Shown in pieces: positions 53,116 to 61,998 of a stretch of 64,000 bases of DNA. A model generated the notes under the pieces. The model was not told the DNA's origin. It did no database searches and worked only from the letters and a program-made list of their open reading frames with translations. Each line of letters begins with the position of its first letter. The first letter of the stretch is position 1. The position numbers and the translations under genes are program-made. The stretch is from Methanobrevibacter_A sp964431035. GTDB lineage: Archaea > Methanobacteriota > Methanobacteria > Methanobacteriales > Methanobacteriaceae. Location of the stretch: positions 1-64,000 of the forward strand of contig CAYSIF010000005.1 of assembly GCA_964431035.1 (NCBI GenBank), given 5' to 3'.

Positions 53116-54608
53116 TATTTTTTATCTCCTTTTTTCTCTAATTCTAATAATCTGTTAACACCTAAAATATATGCTTCCACACTTGCATTTATTATATCTG
53201 GTTCTGTGCTTCTTGCAGATATTACATTATTTCCCATTCTTAGTTTAACTATTACATCAATCAGTGCATCTGCTCCTCCAGTTAATGCATCTACATGGTA
53301 TTCGACAAGATTTATATCTGCAAATTCTTTAACTCCTTTTTTAACTGCATTTATTGCAGCATCTACTGGTCCAACACCTATTCCTGCTTCTATAACCATT
53401 TCTTTATCCATTCCTAGTTTGATACTTGCTGTTGGAGTTACACGGTTTCCACTTACAATAGTTAATTCTTGTAAATCTATCATGAAGTCTTCGTCTATGT
53501 TTAATACATAGTCCGCTATTGCTTGAATATCTGCATCACTTACTGTTTTTCCTTTATCTGCTAAGTCTTTAACTTTATTAAATATTAATTCTAATTCTTT
53601 ATTTGTTGTGTAGATTCCTAATTCTTCTAGGCGGTTTTGTAGTCCTTTGCTTCCAACATGTTTTCCTAATACGAATTTTCTGTGGTGTCCAACTAGTTCT
53701 GGAGGTATTGGTTCGTATGTGCTTGATTTTTTAAGCACTCCATCTGCATGTATTCCTGATTCGTGTGCAAATGCGTTTTCTCCTACAATTGATTTGTTGG
53801 CTTGTATGAATGCTCCGGATAGTCTTGATACTAGTCTACTTGTATCATATAATTGATCTAGTTTTATGTTTGTTTCATATTCGTCGTATAATGTGTTTAG
53901 TGATACAACTGTTTCTTCTAGTGATGCGTTTCCTGCTCTTTCTCCTAGTCCGTTTACTGTTAGGTGTGCTTCTTTTGCTCCTGCAGTTATTCCTGAAAGT
54001 GTGTTTGCAACTGCTAGTCCGAAGTCATTGTGACAGTGTGTGCTTACTGGTACTTTGAGGCCTGCGAATTGTTCATAGAATGTTTTTGCTGTATCTGGTC
54101 TTAGCATTCCTACTGTATCACATGGACATATCCCATCTACTCCTACTTCTATTGTTTCTTTGAATACTTTTTTTAAGAATTCTGTTTCGCTTCTTGTTGA
54201 GTCTTCTGCTGATAATAGGATTTTTAGTCCGTGATCTTTTGCATATTGGCAGACTTTTTTTGCATTTTCTAGTACTTCTTCTGGTGATTTTTTTAGTTTA
54301 TATTCCATGTGTAATGGGCTTGTTGGAACTACAATGTTTACAATGTCGACGTCACATTCTAGACAGTAGTCTACGTCTTTATTTAGTGTTCTTGAGAAGC
54401 TTGCTATGTTTGCGTTTAGGTTTTCTTTTGTTATTTCTTTGATTGCTTCTCTTTCTCCTTCGCTTGTTATTGCACTTCCTGCTTCTATTGTGTCTACTTT
54501 TATTTCATCTAGTTTTTTTGCTATTTCTAGTTTTTCTTGTGTTGTGAAGCTTATTCCAGGTGTTTGTTCACCGTCTCTTAATGTTGTATCAAATATTTTT
54601 ATTTTCAA
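53115..54608 (-). CDS. 2-isopropylmalate / (R)-citramalate synthase family
   Basis: The 497-residue enzyme condenses acetyl-CoA with a 2-oxo acid. It has the DRE-TIM fold: TTLRDGEQTPGISF (8-21), STHCHNDFGLAVAN (metal His pair), VNGLGERAGNASLEE, then a C-terminal LeuA-type regulatory domain (about 380-490). Its IEAGSAITSEGERE segment is closer to CimA, while the HESGIHADGVL region looks LeuA-like. It therefore makes either leucine precursor or citramalate for isoleucine. It is too long for AksA. Start is TTG with GGTGA 6 bp upstream. Confidence 0.88.
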   Translation of the reverse strand: MKIKIFDTTLRDGEQTPGISFTTQEKLEIAKKLDEIKVDTIEAGSAITSEGEREAIKEITKENLNANIASFSRTLNKDVDYCLECDVDIVNIVVPTSPLHMEYKLKKSPEEVLENAKKVCQYAKDHGLKILLSAEDSTRSETEFLKKVFKETIEVGVDGICPCDTVGMLRPDTAKTFYEQFAGLKVPVSTHCHNDFGLAVANTLSGITAGAKEAHLTVNGLGERAGNASLEETVVSLNTLYDEYETNIKLDQLYDTSRLVSRLSGAFIQANKSIVGENAFAHESGIHADGVLKKSSTYEPIPPELVGHHRKFVLGKHVGSKGLQNRLEELGIYTTNKELELIFNKVKDLADKGKTVSDADIQAIADYVLNIDEDFMIDLQELTIVSGNRVTPTASIKLGMDKEMVIEAGIGVGPVDAAINAVKKGVKEFADINLVEYHVDALTGGADALIDVIVKLRMGNNVISARSTEPDIINASVEAYILGVNRLLELEKKGDKK

Positions 54609-54814
54609 ATTTTATCACCAAAAAAGAAGGATATTATAAAAAAAATTTTTTAATTAGGTAGATGTTTAAAAAAAATGTGTTGTTTTATAAAAAATTATTA
54701 ATTGAAAATTTTTTTTATTAACTCTTATTTTATTTAGGTTGTTGTAGTTTAATAAATATTTTTCTTATACTATTTTGTTTTATGTTTTTTTATAAAAAAA
54801 TATGTTATAATTTA

Positions 54815-54896
54815 AGAAATAGATTTTTTTGGATGGTTGGTAAAAGGAGGGTTGTTGGAGTTTTCTTTATTATAAAAAAAACTCCTACTTTTTTTT
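54815..54896 (+). ncRNA. Candidate small RNA ending in a hairpin and T-run
   Basis: A TATA-like TTATAAAAAAATA lies near 54788-54800. A G-rich stretch (GGATGGTTGG, then GGAGGGTTGTTGGAG) starts near 54831. GGAGTTTT (54857-54864) pairs with AAAACTCC (54878-54885), and eight T residues follow at 54889-54896. Promoter, structured body and terminator are in the right order for a short independent transcript. No expression evidence exists here. Confidence 0.3.
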
Positions 54897-55455
54897 ATTT
54901 GTAAGGATTTTATTTTTTTTGGAACCTTCTTAAAACGTGAAATTAAAAATTTTAACCTTAACAATGAAAAAAAATTCTTACAATTTTATATTAAATTTTT
55001 TTGTGTTTTACTTGGGATTTTTTTATTGAAAAAAATAAATGTTTATTATAATCTTAAAAAAAAAGTGTTGTTTTTTTTATAAAATACTATTTTTTTCTTT
55101 ATTTTATAATCATTCCTTTTTTTTACTTGCTTATGTTTTTAAAAGATAAGAGGTTTTTTGGGGAAATTCTCCAATTTTATTTTTTTTATGTGATATTTTA
55201 AAGTTTTTTTGGATAAAAAAATATTAGAATATATTTTTTTGTTTTAAGCGTGTTTTTTTGGTATCTTATAAAAAAAATGTTTATTTGTTTTTTTTTTGAG
55301 CGAAGTTTTAAATATTTTTTTTTAAGATTTTTTTATAAAATTTTTTTCAATATCTTATTTTTTTGTGGGGTGTGTTTTTTTGTTTTATCATCTCCTGTGT
55401 GGGTTTGTTATTTATTATGTATTATTATTAATTAGTAATAAAGTTTTCTAAAAAA

Positions 55456-55494
55456 GTATTACTTACTTATGTAAAAAAAAGAAAAAAGTAATAC
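55456..55494 (-). terminator. Hairpin terminator of the trmG10 unit
   Basis: GTATTACTT (55456-55464) and AAGTAATAC (55486-55494) pair exactly in 9 bp. On the minus strand the hairpin lies 8 bp after the methyltransferase stop and is followed by TTTTTTAG, as in an intrinsic-type terminator. Confidence 0.6.
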
Positions 55495-55502
55495 AAAAAA
55501 AA

Positions 55503-56534
55503 TTACTCCCTACAAATAACAGAAATAACCCTAGTAAGACTCCTATGCATCTTAATAAAATACTGCTCCTTTAACACAAAACCCTTACTCCTAAAAATAC
55601 TATTCACATCAACATAATGAGGACTAGCCAAAACAATCAAAGCACCATCAACAATACTCTTCTGAATAGAATCTAAAAAATCACAAATAACCTCCCCACT
55701 ATTAACACCCCCAGTAGTCGTACTAATACCATAAGGAGGATCAGTTACCACAGCATTAGCAGGTTCAGGTAACTTTAACTGATGAAAATCAATCTTATAA
55801 GTCTCATAATCACTTATACCCGCATGATCCAAATTAACAGCAGAACCATTCTTCATTTTCCAATTAATATCAGAACCAATAACATGAACCCCAATTAAAC
55901 CCGCCTCAATAAGCATACCACCAGTCCCACAAAAAGGATCCAATAAAGTTTCACCTTTTTTAACCCTACTTAAATTAACCATACATCTTGCAAGCTTAGG
56001 ACTCATACCACCAGGATGGAAAAACGGTCTTTTATGAGGCTTTATCTCTTCAAAATGTTTTTTATTCAAATAATACTTCTGTATACAAATATAAATAGTA
56101 TCTTCAAAACTTATTAAACGAACTAATGATTTCGAATCTCTTAATTTAACTTTAATATCAGATGTTTTTTCTAGAATATAACCTCCAACATCCCGTTCTA
56201 TTTTCACAGTATCTAATTCTGAATGAAATTTTTTTATACGAACAACAAATGTATCTTCCAAATATTCACTCCACGGAATACTCTTAACATCATGTTCTAA
56301 ATTTTCTAATGAGGATTTTTTTATTATTTGATTTACTTCATGAGTGTATCCTAATCTTTCTGTTAATCTTAAATAATTTTTATCAAAATCATCATTTTTT
56401 AAGTCTTCAAGTATTACTAATCCAGAACATAATTTATTTATAGAGGTATCTATGTTTTCTGTTTCTAATACAGCTTTTAGTTCTGCTATTGGTAGTTTAT
56501 CATGTTCTTGTGATTGTATTAGTATTAATTCCAT
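55503..56534 (-). CDS. trmG10: tRNA (guanine10-N2) dimethyltransferase
   Basis: The 343-residue enzyme methylates G10 of tRNA using S-adenosylmethionine. An N-terminal THUMP-type region (about 50-150) precedes the methylase domain, with KPHKRPFFHPGGMSPKLAR, the SAM-binding DPFCGTGGMLIEAGL and the catalytic TDPPYG. ATG 56534 is preferred over one five codons earlier, since MELILIQSQEH matches the family start and the ATG overlaps the upstream stop (TAATG) with GGGGA before it. Confidence 0.9.
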   Translation of the reverse strand: MELILIQSQEHDKLPIAELKAVLETENIDTSINKLCSGLVILEDLKNDDFDKNYLRLTERLGYTHEVNQIIKKSSLENLEHDVKSIPWSEYLEDTFVVRIKKFHSELDTVKIERDVGGYILEKTSDIKVKLRDSKSLVRLISFEDTIYICIQKYYLNKKHFEEIKPHKRPFFHPGGMSPKLARCMVNLSRVKKGETLLDPFCGTGGMLIEAGLIGVHVIGSDINWKMKNGSAVNLDHAGISDYETYKIDFHQLKLPEPANAVVTDPPYGISTTTGGVNSGEVICDFLDSIQKSIVDGALIVLASPHYVDVNSIFRSKGFVLKEQYFIKMHRSLTRVISVICRE

Positions 56535-57700
56535 TATTTTATTCCCCATATTTTTGTTATGTTCTTTAGTAGTATTTTAGGAAATATTGATAATAAGTAT
56601 CCTTTTTTTATAATTTGTTTTACAAGTGTTGATTGTTTGTCCATTTCCCCATATTCATTTATTAATTGTTCTATATTTTTTTCCTTTATTTTTACAAAGA
56701 AATAGTCCAAATCATCATCAGATAATAGTTGTAGTGTTTTTTGTACTTTTAATTGGGTTTTAAGTTCTTTATTATATTGTTTTTTAAATAGTTTCTCATA
56801 TTCTGTTAATAATTGAGTGTCTTCTTTTTTTAGGGTTTTTTCTATTATTTCTTCTAGTATGTTTACTGCTTTAAATCCCAGTATTAGTCCTCCACCTGTT
56901 GTGGGTTTTACTTGTGTAGCTGCATCTCCTACTAATGCTAGGCGGTTTTCTACTAATTTAATATTTTTATTATATATTGGTATGTGTGCGTAATATTCTT
57001 CTAAGATTTCTGAGTCTTTGAAATTATTGGATATGAATTCTTTTAGTATTGTTTTTTCATCTTTGAATTTTTTATCTGTAAACATACCTATTCTGTATTG
57101 GTTGTTTTTTAATGGTATTTTCCATATGAATCCTGGGAAGTAATTTGATTTTGTGTATACATCAACATAATCCAGGTTTTCATCTTTTTCTATTTTTACT
57201 AGAAATTGTGTTGCGCAGTAGTATTTTATTTCGTTTTGTATTTGTTTTGAGAGTTTTGAGTTTGCTCCATCTGCCCCTATGATTATTTTTCCTTTGAGTT
57301 CATTTTTATCTGTATGTACTATTCCTTTTTCTGTGTTTACTTTTTGTACTGTTTCGTTTGTTTTTATTGTTACTTTATTGTTTTCTGCTCTTTTTAGTAA
57401 GTATTGATCGTATTTTACTCTGTCTATTATATATGCTGCTGTTTTTTCTTTATTTACTTTTAATGTTTTGTTGGGACTGTGGAGATATGCTCCTTTTACT
57501 TTATTTAGAATTACATCTTCAGGTAAGTTATTTAGTGTTAATATTTTTTCGCTTAATATTCCTGCACATTGTAATGGTATTCCTATTTCTTTTTTCTTAT
57601 CTATTATGCATGTTTTAATATTTTTGGATGCTAGTTTATAAGCTAATGTTGAGCCTATGGGTCCTGCACCTACTATTATCACATCATAATCATAAGACAT
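56534..57700 (-). CDS. Geranylgeranyl reductase-family FAD oxidoreductase
   Basis: The 388-residue flavoprotein belongs to the geranylgeranyl reductase group that saturates isoprenoid chains of archaeal lipids. VIIVGAGPIGSTLAYKLA (about 6-23) binds FAD, PLQCAGILSEKI follows with the family's Cys, and GDAATQVKPTTGGGL (about 277-291) is the second FAD signature. The last about 90 residues are Lys-rich and probably bind the membrane surface. ATG 57700 is preferred because upstream in-frame codons are hydrophobic leader without a signal. It is coupled to trmG10. Confidence 0.85.
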   Translation of the reverse strand: MSYDYDVIIVGAGPIGSTLAYKLASKNIKTCIIDKKKEIGIPLQCAGILSEKILTLNNLPEDVILNKVKGAYLHSPNKTLKVNKEKTAAYIIDRVKYDQYLLKRAENNKVTIKTNETVQKVNTEKGIVHTDKNELKGKIIIGADGANSKLSKQIQNEIKYYCATQFLVKIEKDENLDYVDVYTKSNYFPGFIWKIPLKNNQYRIGMFTDKKFKDEKTILKEFISNNFKDSEILEEYYAHIPIYNKNIKLVENRLALVGDAATQVKPTTGGGLILGFKAVNILEEIIEKTLKKEDTQLLTEYEKLFKKQYNKELKTQLKVQKTLQLLSDDDLDYFFVKIKEKNIEQLINEYGEMDKQSTLVKQIIKKGYLLSIFPKILLKNITKIWGIK

Positions 57701-57820
57701 AAATAAAAATAACCTATAAAATTTTTTAAAATAAATAAACAATAAAATTGCTATTATAATTTTTTTTGTTTTGAAAAAACGAGTGATTAATATTTTTAAT
57801 CTAACTTATATTTATAAGAG

Positions 57821-57850
57821 TATTTATTATAAATATTATTATAATAAATA
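57821..57850. repeat. 12-bp-arm inverted repeat between divergent genes
   Basis: TATTTATTATAA (57821-57832) and TTATAATAAATA (57839-57850) are exact reverse complements with a 6-bp spacer. The site is about 60 bp before the HD gene and 120 bp before the reductase gene. It is composed only of A and T, so it could be chance or a promoter. Confidence 0.3.
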
Positions 57851-57909
57851 AAATTATTTTATTTTACTTTTTTATAGATTCTCTTTTCTAAATAGGAGGA
57901 TTCAGGATT

Positions 57910-59130
57910 ATGCTAAACAATAAATTCATACGGGATAGTGTACATGGTAATTTAGATATAAGTTCCTTTGAAAGAGAGGTTCTAGATTATCCTCAGATGC
58001 AGAGATTGAGACGATTGAAACAATTAGGATTTATTAATCTTATTTATCCTGGTGCTAATCATTCCCGTTTTGAACATAGTATTGGAACTATGCATTTAGC
58101 AGGTAAACTTGCAGATCATCTTAAATTAGATGAAGAAGATAAGGAATTGGTTCGTATAAGTGGTCTTTTGCATGATATTGGTCATGGCCCATTTTCTCAT
58201 GTTTCTGAATTTGTTTTACCTGTGCCTCATGAAGAAATAACAGAATATGTTATAAAGAATACTAGTTTAACTGATAAGTTAAGTGAAAAGTTTAATGTTA
58301 ATGATATTGCTGATATTATTCATGGTAAAGGTTCTCTTGGTGCTATTATTAGTGGAGAGTTAGATGTTGATCGTATGGATTATCTGATGAGGGATTCTCA
58401 TTATACTGGTGTTGAGTATGGTGTTATTGATGTTGAGAGATTAATCAGTAATTTAAGATTGAAAAACGATTTAATATTGGATATTAAAGGTGTTCAAGCT
58501 GCAGAATCATTACTTGTTGCTAGATATTTTATGTATCCTAGTGTATATCAACATCATACTACAAGAATTTTAAATTCTATGTTTAGACGATGTATGGAGC
58601 ATTTGATTGAGGAGTATGGTTTAGATGCTTCTGAAATGTATAAGTATGATGATGCTGATATGATTAGTTTATGTAGAAATAGTACTGGTTATGTTAAGGA
58701 AACTATGACTCGTTTGGATAATAGGGATCTTTTAAAGACCGTGTGGAGTGTTGATTTTAAAGAATTTAAACATCCTGAAGAAATATTTAAAATAGATAAA
58801 AAAATAATAAGTAAAGCAGAAGAGGAAATTAGTGAAGATTATAATATTGAAAGAGAAAATCTTATACTGAATATTACTGAGTATCCTTACTTTGATGAGA
58901 TGAAAACACGTGTTTCATTAAATGATAAACTTTACCATTTAAATGAGATTAGTAGTATTGTTGAAGCATTAAATGATGCACGATTTAATCTGCCTGATAT
59001 AAGTATTTATGCTCCTAAAGAAGAACAAGAGAAATTTGAAAGATTTAAAATTGATCATTATTTAGATTTACCTGAACGTGAAAAACATTATGATGTTGTA
59101 ACATTAGATCAAACAACATTCAATGAATAA
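57910..59130 (+). CDS. HD-domain phosphohydrolase, dGTPase/SAMHD-like
   Basis: The 406-residue protein has the HD metal site: HSRFEHSIGT with His56, LLHDIGHGPFSH with His88 and Asp89 plus His92, and a downstream ELDVDRMDYLMRDS with the last Asp ligand. The order and spacing match dNTP triphosphohydrolase-like archaeal HD proteins. It may hydrolyse nucleotides; substrate is unproven. AGGAGG precedes the ATG. It overlaps the ubiX open region and probably starts the transcript that carries ubiX and cbiT. Confidence 0.87.
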   Translation: MLNNKFIRDSVHGNLDISSFEREVLDYPQMQRLRRLKQLGFINLIYPGANHSRFEHSIGTMHLAGKLADHLKLDEEDKELVRISGLLHDIGHGPFSHVSEFVLPVPHEEITEYVIKNTSLTDKLSEKFNVNDIADIIHGKGSLGAIISGELDVDRMDYLMRDSHYTGVEYGVIDVERLISNLRLKNDLILDIKGVQAAESLLVARYFMYPSVYQHHTTRILNSMFRRCMEHLIEEYGLDASEMYKYDDADMISLCRNSTGYVKETMTRLDNRDLLKTVWSVDFKEFKHPEEIFKIDKKIISKAEEEISEDYNIERENLILNITEYPYFDEMKTRVSLNDKLYHLNEISSIVEALNDARFNLPDISIYAPKEEQEKFERFKIDHYLDLPEREKHYDVVTLDQTTFNE

Positions 59131-59170
59131 AAAAAAAAATATGAATTTAATTTATGGGTTTTTGATTATT

Positions 59171-59725
59171 ATGATAATTGTTGCTTTAACTGGTGCAAGT
59201 GGAATACCTTATGGTGTTCGCTTATTAGAAGTATTGAAAATGTATGATATTGAAACTGGATTATTAGTTAGTAAACCTGCAGAGAAAGTTATTAGACATG
59301 AATCTGATAAGAATATTATTGAAATAAAGAATTTAGCAACTAAAGTTTATTCTGCAGATGATTTAGGATCTGAGATAAATAGTGGATCTCATCCTTTTGA
59401 ATCATTAGTTATTGTTCCATGTAGTATGAAAACATTATCTAGTATAGCTAATGGTTATAGTAATAATAGTATTAGTCGTGTTGCAGATGTTGCTTTAAAA
59501 GAAGGTCGTAAGACTATTATTGTTCCTCGTGAAACACCACTTAGAACTGTGCATCTTGAGAATATGGTTAAATTATCTAAAGAAGGTGCTACTATTTTAC
59601 CTGCTATGCCTGCTTTTTATAATAAACCTGAAAGTTTAGATGATAATTTAGACTTTATTGTAGGTAAAATTTTAGATTTATTAAATATTAATAATGATTT
59701 ATATCAAAGATGGCAAGGAGAATAA
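59171..59725 (+). CDS. ubiX: Flavin prenyltransferase, UbiX/Pad1 family
   Basis: The 184-residue enzyme attaches a dimethylallyl group to FMN to make the cofactor of UbiD-type decarboxylases. IVALTGASGIPYGVRLLE (about 3-20) is the FMN-binding start, with VPCSMKTLSSIANG and VPRETPLRTVHLENM further on. ATG 59171 is preferred because UbiX proteins begin at this strand; the earlier Met codons overlap the HD gene. No UbiD gene is seen in this window. Confidence 0.86.
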   Translation: MIIVALTGASGIPYGVRLLEVLKMYDIETGLLVSKPAEKVIRHESDKNIIEIKNLATKVYSADDLGSEINSGSHPFESLVIVPCSMKTLSSIANGYSNNSISRVADVALKEGRKTIIVPRETPLRTVHLENMVKLSKEGATILPAMPAFYNKPESLDDNLDFIVGKILDLLNINNDLYQRWQGE

Positions 59726-59730
59726 CCCTT

Positions 59731-60294
59731 TTGATAAAAGATAATGAGTTTGAGAAAACTGATAAAGTTCCGGGTCCTACTAAAGAGGAGATTCGTAGTA
59801 TAATATTGTATAAGTCTGATGTTAAAGATAGTGATGTTGTTGTTGATATTGGTTGTGGTACTGGAGGTATAAGTACTGAGTTTAGTCTTCGTGCTAAAAA
59901 AGTTTACAGTATAGATGTTAAACAAGCGGCTGTTGATACTTGTAAGAGGAATGTTAGTAGACTTGGTAATATTGATAATGTTGAGTTTATTGTTAATGAT
60001 GGTGTTAGTGCTCTTAATAATATTGATTGTTTTGATATTGTTATTGTTGGAGGATCTAATGGGGATTTAGATGAGATTTTAAGTGTTGTTAATGATAGGT
60101 TAAATGTTGGTGGTCGTGTTATTGTTCCATCTATTCTTGTTGATACTGAGGTTGAGGCTGTGAATATTTTTAAGGATTTAGGTTACTCTCCAAGTGTTGT
60201 TACTATTAATGTTAGTGAAGGTAAGGTTATTAATCGTGGAATTATGATGTTTGCTAAGAATCCTATCAATATTGTTAGTGTTGTTAAGGATTAA
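59731..60294 (+). CDS. cbiT: Cobalt-precorrin C15-methyltransferase (decarboxylating), CbiT
   Basis: The 187-residue SAM methyltransferase acts in anaerobic cobalamin ring synthesis, needed for the corrinoids of methanogenesis. KVPGPTKEEIRSII (about 12-25) is the family entrance and VVDIGCGTGGIS (about 42-53) the SAM site. TTG 59731 is preferred as start because AAGGAGA lies about 10 bp before it; the ATG 21 bp upstream has no ribosome binding site and its codons are that site. The end of ubiX reaches 59725. Confidence 0.88.
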   Translation: MIKDNEFEKTDKVPGPTKEEIRSIILYKSDVKDSDVVVDIGCGTGGISTEFSLRAKKVYSIDVKQAAVDTCKRNVSRLGNIDNVEFIVNDGVSALNNIDCFDIVIVGGSNGDLDEILSVVNDRLNVGGRVIVPSILVDTEVEAVNIFKDLGYSPSVVTINVSEGKVINRGIMMFAKNPINIVSVVKD

Positions 60295-60340
60295 GAATTT
60301 TTTTTTAACTAATTTTTTTATAATATAATTTTTTTCTATT

Positions 60341-60979
60341 ATGTGCTTTAAAGATTTAACTTACATAGTTTTATGTGGAGGGAAGAGTACTCGAATGGGT
60401 GAAGATAAGGGAAGTATGACCATATCAGATAAACCTATGATAATTCATGTACTTGACTCACTAAACCATTTAATAAATGAAGCCATAATTGTTTTAAATG
60501 ATGAAGAAAGAATAGTGAAATATCAAAAAATAATAAAACCAGAAAAATACACCTACAAAATAAGATACACCACCGACGAAATACCAGAAAAAGGCCCACT
60601 ATCCGGAATAATGACCGGACTAAACCACACCAACACCAAATACGCACAAATACTACCATGCGACTCACCATACATAACACAAAACTTCATAAAAAACATG
60701 CAAAAACTACTAAAACAAAAAAAACCCACCGACGCAATAATACCCTACCACACAAAAGAAAAAACCGAACCACTACACGGAATATACCAAAAAAAAGACA
60801 CCCCCACAATAAAAAAACTAATACAAAACGAAAAACTAAGCATAAAAGAATACCTAAAACAAATAAAACCCTACTACATACACATAGACAACATAAAACT
60901 AGAAGAAATAAACTTCAACAACCTAAACACAAAAGAAGACATCAAAAAATATAAAAAAATAGGAGAAAAATCCCATTAA
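60341..60979 (+). CDS. mobA: Molybdenum cofactor guanylyltransferase, MobA family
   Basis: The 212-residue nucleotidyltransferase joins GMP to molybdopterin. VLCGGKSTRMGEDKGSM (about 10-26) is the GTP-binding signature, with ILPCDSPYIT (about 103-112) binding metal, and PLHGIYQKKDTPTI later. The ATG has no ribosome binding site. The first about 100 bp are G/T-rich like cbiT, then the strand turns abruptly A/C-rich to the end, though the protein stays a coherent MobA. The partner genes of the pathway, apart from moaE at 687-1124, are not in the window. Confidence 0.85.
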   Translation: MCFKDLTYIVLCGGKSTRMGEDKGSMTISDKPMIIHVLDSLNHLINEAIIVLNDEERIVKYQKIIKPEKYTYKIRYTTDEIPEKGPLSGIMTGLNHTNTKYAQILPCDSPYITQNFIKNMQKLLKQKKPTDAIIPYHTKEKTEPLHGIYQKKDTPTIKKLIQNEKLSIKEYLKQIKPYYIHIDNIKLEEINFNNLNTKEDIKKYKKIGEKSH

Positions 60980-60986
60980 AATAAAA

Positions 60987-61844
60987 TTATAAAATTTGAA
61001 CAGTATTATCTATTTTAGGAATCACAGGAATTAATAATCCAAAAGATTTAGTTAACATGTAACTTGAACATTTATACTCCTCAGTACCTTTATAAGTACA
61101 CCTAAAAGTATAAGAACCCTCCTCTGCTAAATTTATAGGCAAACTATAAACACCATTAGCATTTGTTGTTATAAAATAGGTTTTTGATGCACCATTACTA
61201 TTCCGTGTAATTTCCACCTCAATAACTTGATTAGATAAAAACTTATTATCCTGAGTTTTTAAAACACCAGTCAAATTATTACCTTTAAAACCATTACGAA
61301 ACAAATTAGCCCCATAACTCAAAAAAGTTTGAGTATCATTCAAAGAAGAATCCAAAACAAAAATATCATAAGAATCAAAAATACTTAAACCTCCATAAAC
61401 AACTAATTTAAGTATATCTGCTTTGTATGTACCAGGTGCTAAATTAATAGGAAGTTCAAAATATCCATTAGTATCAGTATTTACATCATAGAATTTTGAT
61501 GCCCCAGTGTTTAATCTAGTTAATAGAATATGAATCGTTATAGATGTATTGGTTTCATTAACATATCCATGAAATGTTTCATTATCTCCAAAAGTTTTAG
61601 TTAAATTAGATGCATTAACAGTAACAACCGGAAGTGTTATTTGTGCATCATTTGTTTCATTAGATACCGCATTTATTGTGAAATTCTCATCTAAAGACGC
61701 TACATTCATTGTATAATTAAATTTTGGCCCTTCAGCAGGATGAATAAGCACAATATCTTCCAAGGCATTATCTTCTGCAAAAGATGATGGGATAAAAATT
61801 AATATAAACATCATAAATACAAGTAAAATTAAATATTTTCGCAT
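60987..61844 (-). CDS. Secreted protein with two Ig-like repeats
   Basis: The 285-residue protein begins with a signal peptide (MRKYLILLVFMMFILIF, cleavage likely after about residue 23). Two Ig-like units of about 80 residues follow, each with ASKxY...TNxNGxYxLPINLA (first near 121-140, second near 213-234), resembling adhesin or surface-protein modules. No membrane anchor is seen at the C-terminus. It probably sits at or outside the cell surface. AAGGAGG precedes the ATG. Confidence 0.78.
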   Translation of the reverse strand: MRKYLILLVFMMFILIFIPSSFAEDNALEDIVLIHPAEGPKFNYTMNVASLDENFTINAVSNETNDAQITLPVVTVNASNLTKTFGDNETFHGYVNETNTSITIHILLTRLNTGASKFYDVNTDTNGYFELPINLAPGTYKADILKLVVYGGLSIFDSYDIFVLDSSLNDTQTFLSYGANLFRNGFKGNNLTGVLKTQDNKFLSNQVIEVEITRNSNGASKTYFITTNANGVYSLPINLAEEGSYTFRCTYKGTEEYKCSSYMLTKSFGLLIPVIPKIDNTVQIL

Positions 61845-61998
61845 ATTAAACCTCCTTTATTTTTTGAATAACGGTGTAAAATATTTTTCACCTTACTATT
61901 TTATATTAAAACTGATAGCATATAAAGTTTTATTTATGTTTATAACTTAATACCATCCCCTTAAAAGTGCTAAAAACCACTTAAAAAAAGAGAAAAAA

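Larger units (their letters stand above)
54609..55502. other. Long non-coding AT-rich gap with one hairpin candidate
   Basis: This is the only gap over 300 bp without a gene. The plus strand is very T-rich, with many TTTTTTATAAAA-like runs. A weak frame at 55250-55435 is only Phe/Leu-rich low complexity. The part next to 54608 holds the leuA/cimA promoter on the minus strand (TTTATAATA near 54635). I see no tRNA, CRISPR or mobile element. Confidence 0.6.

Noticed and set aside
54846..54875. A possible leucine-rich leader peptide (TTG start after GGAGG, then Leu codons) before a hairpin
   Set aside because: It lies on the plus strand, and the only leu-type gene nearby is on the minus strand and reads away from it.
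55250..55435. A 61-codon plus-strand frame in the long gap
   Set aside because: It is Phe/Leu-rich low complexity from T-runs, has no ribosome binding site and no recognisable protein pattern.
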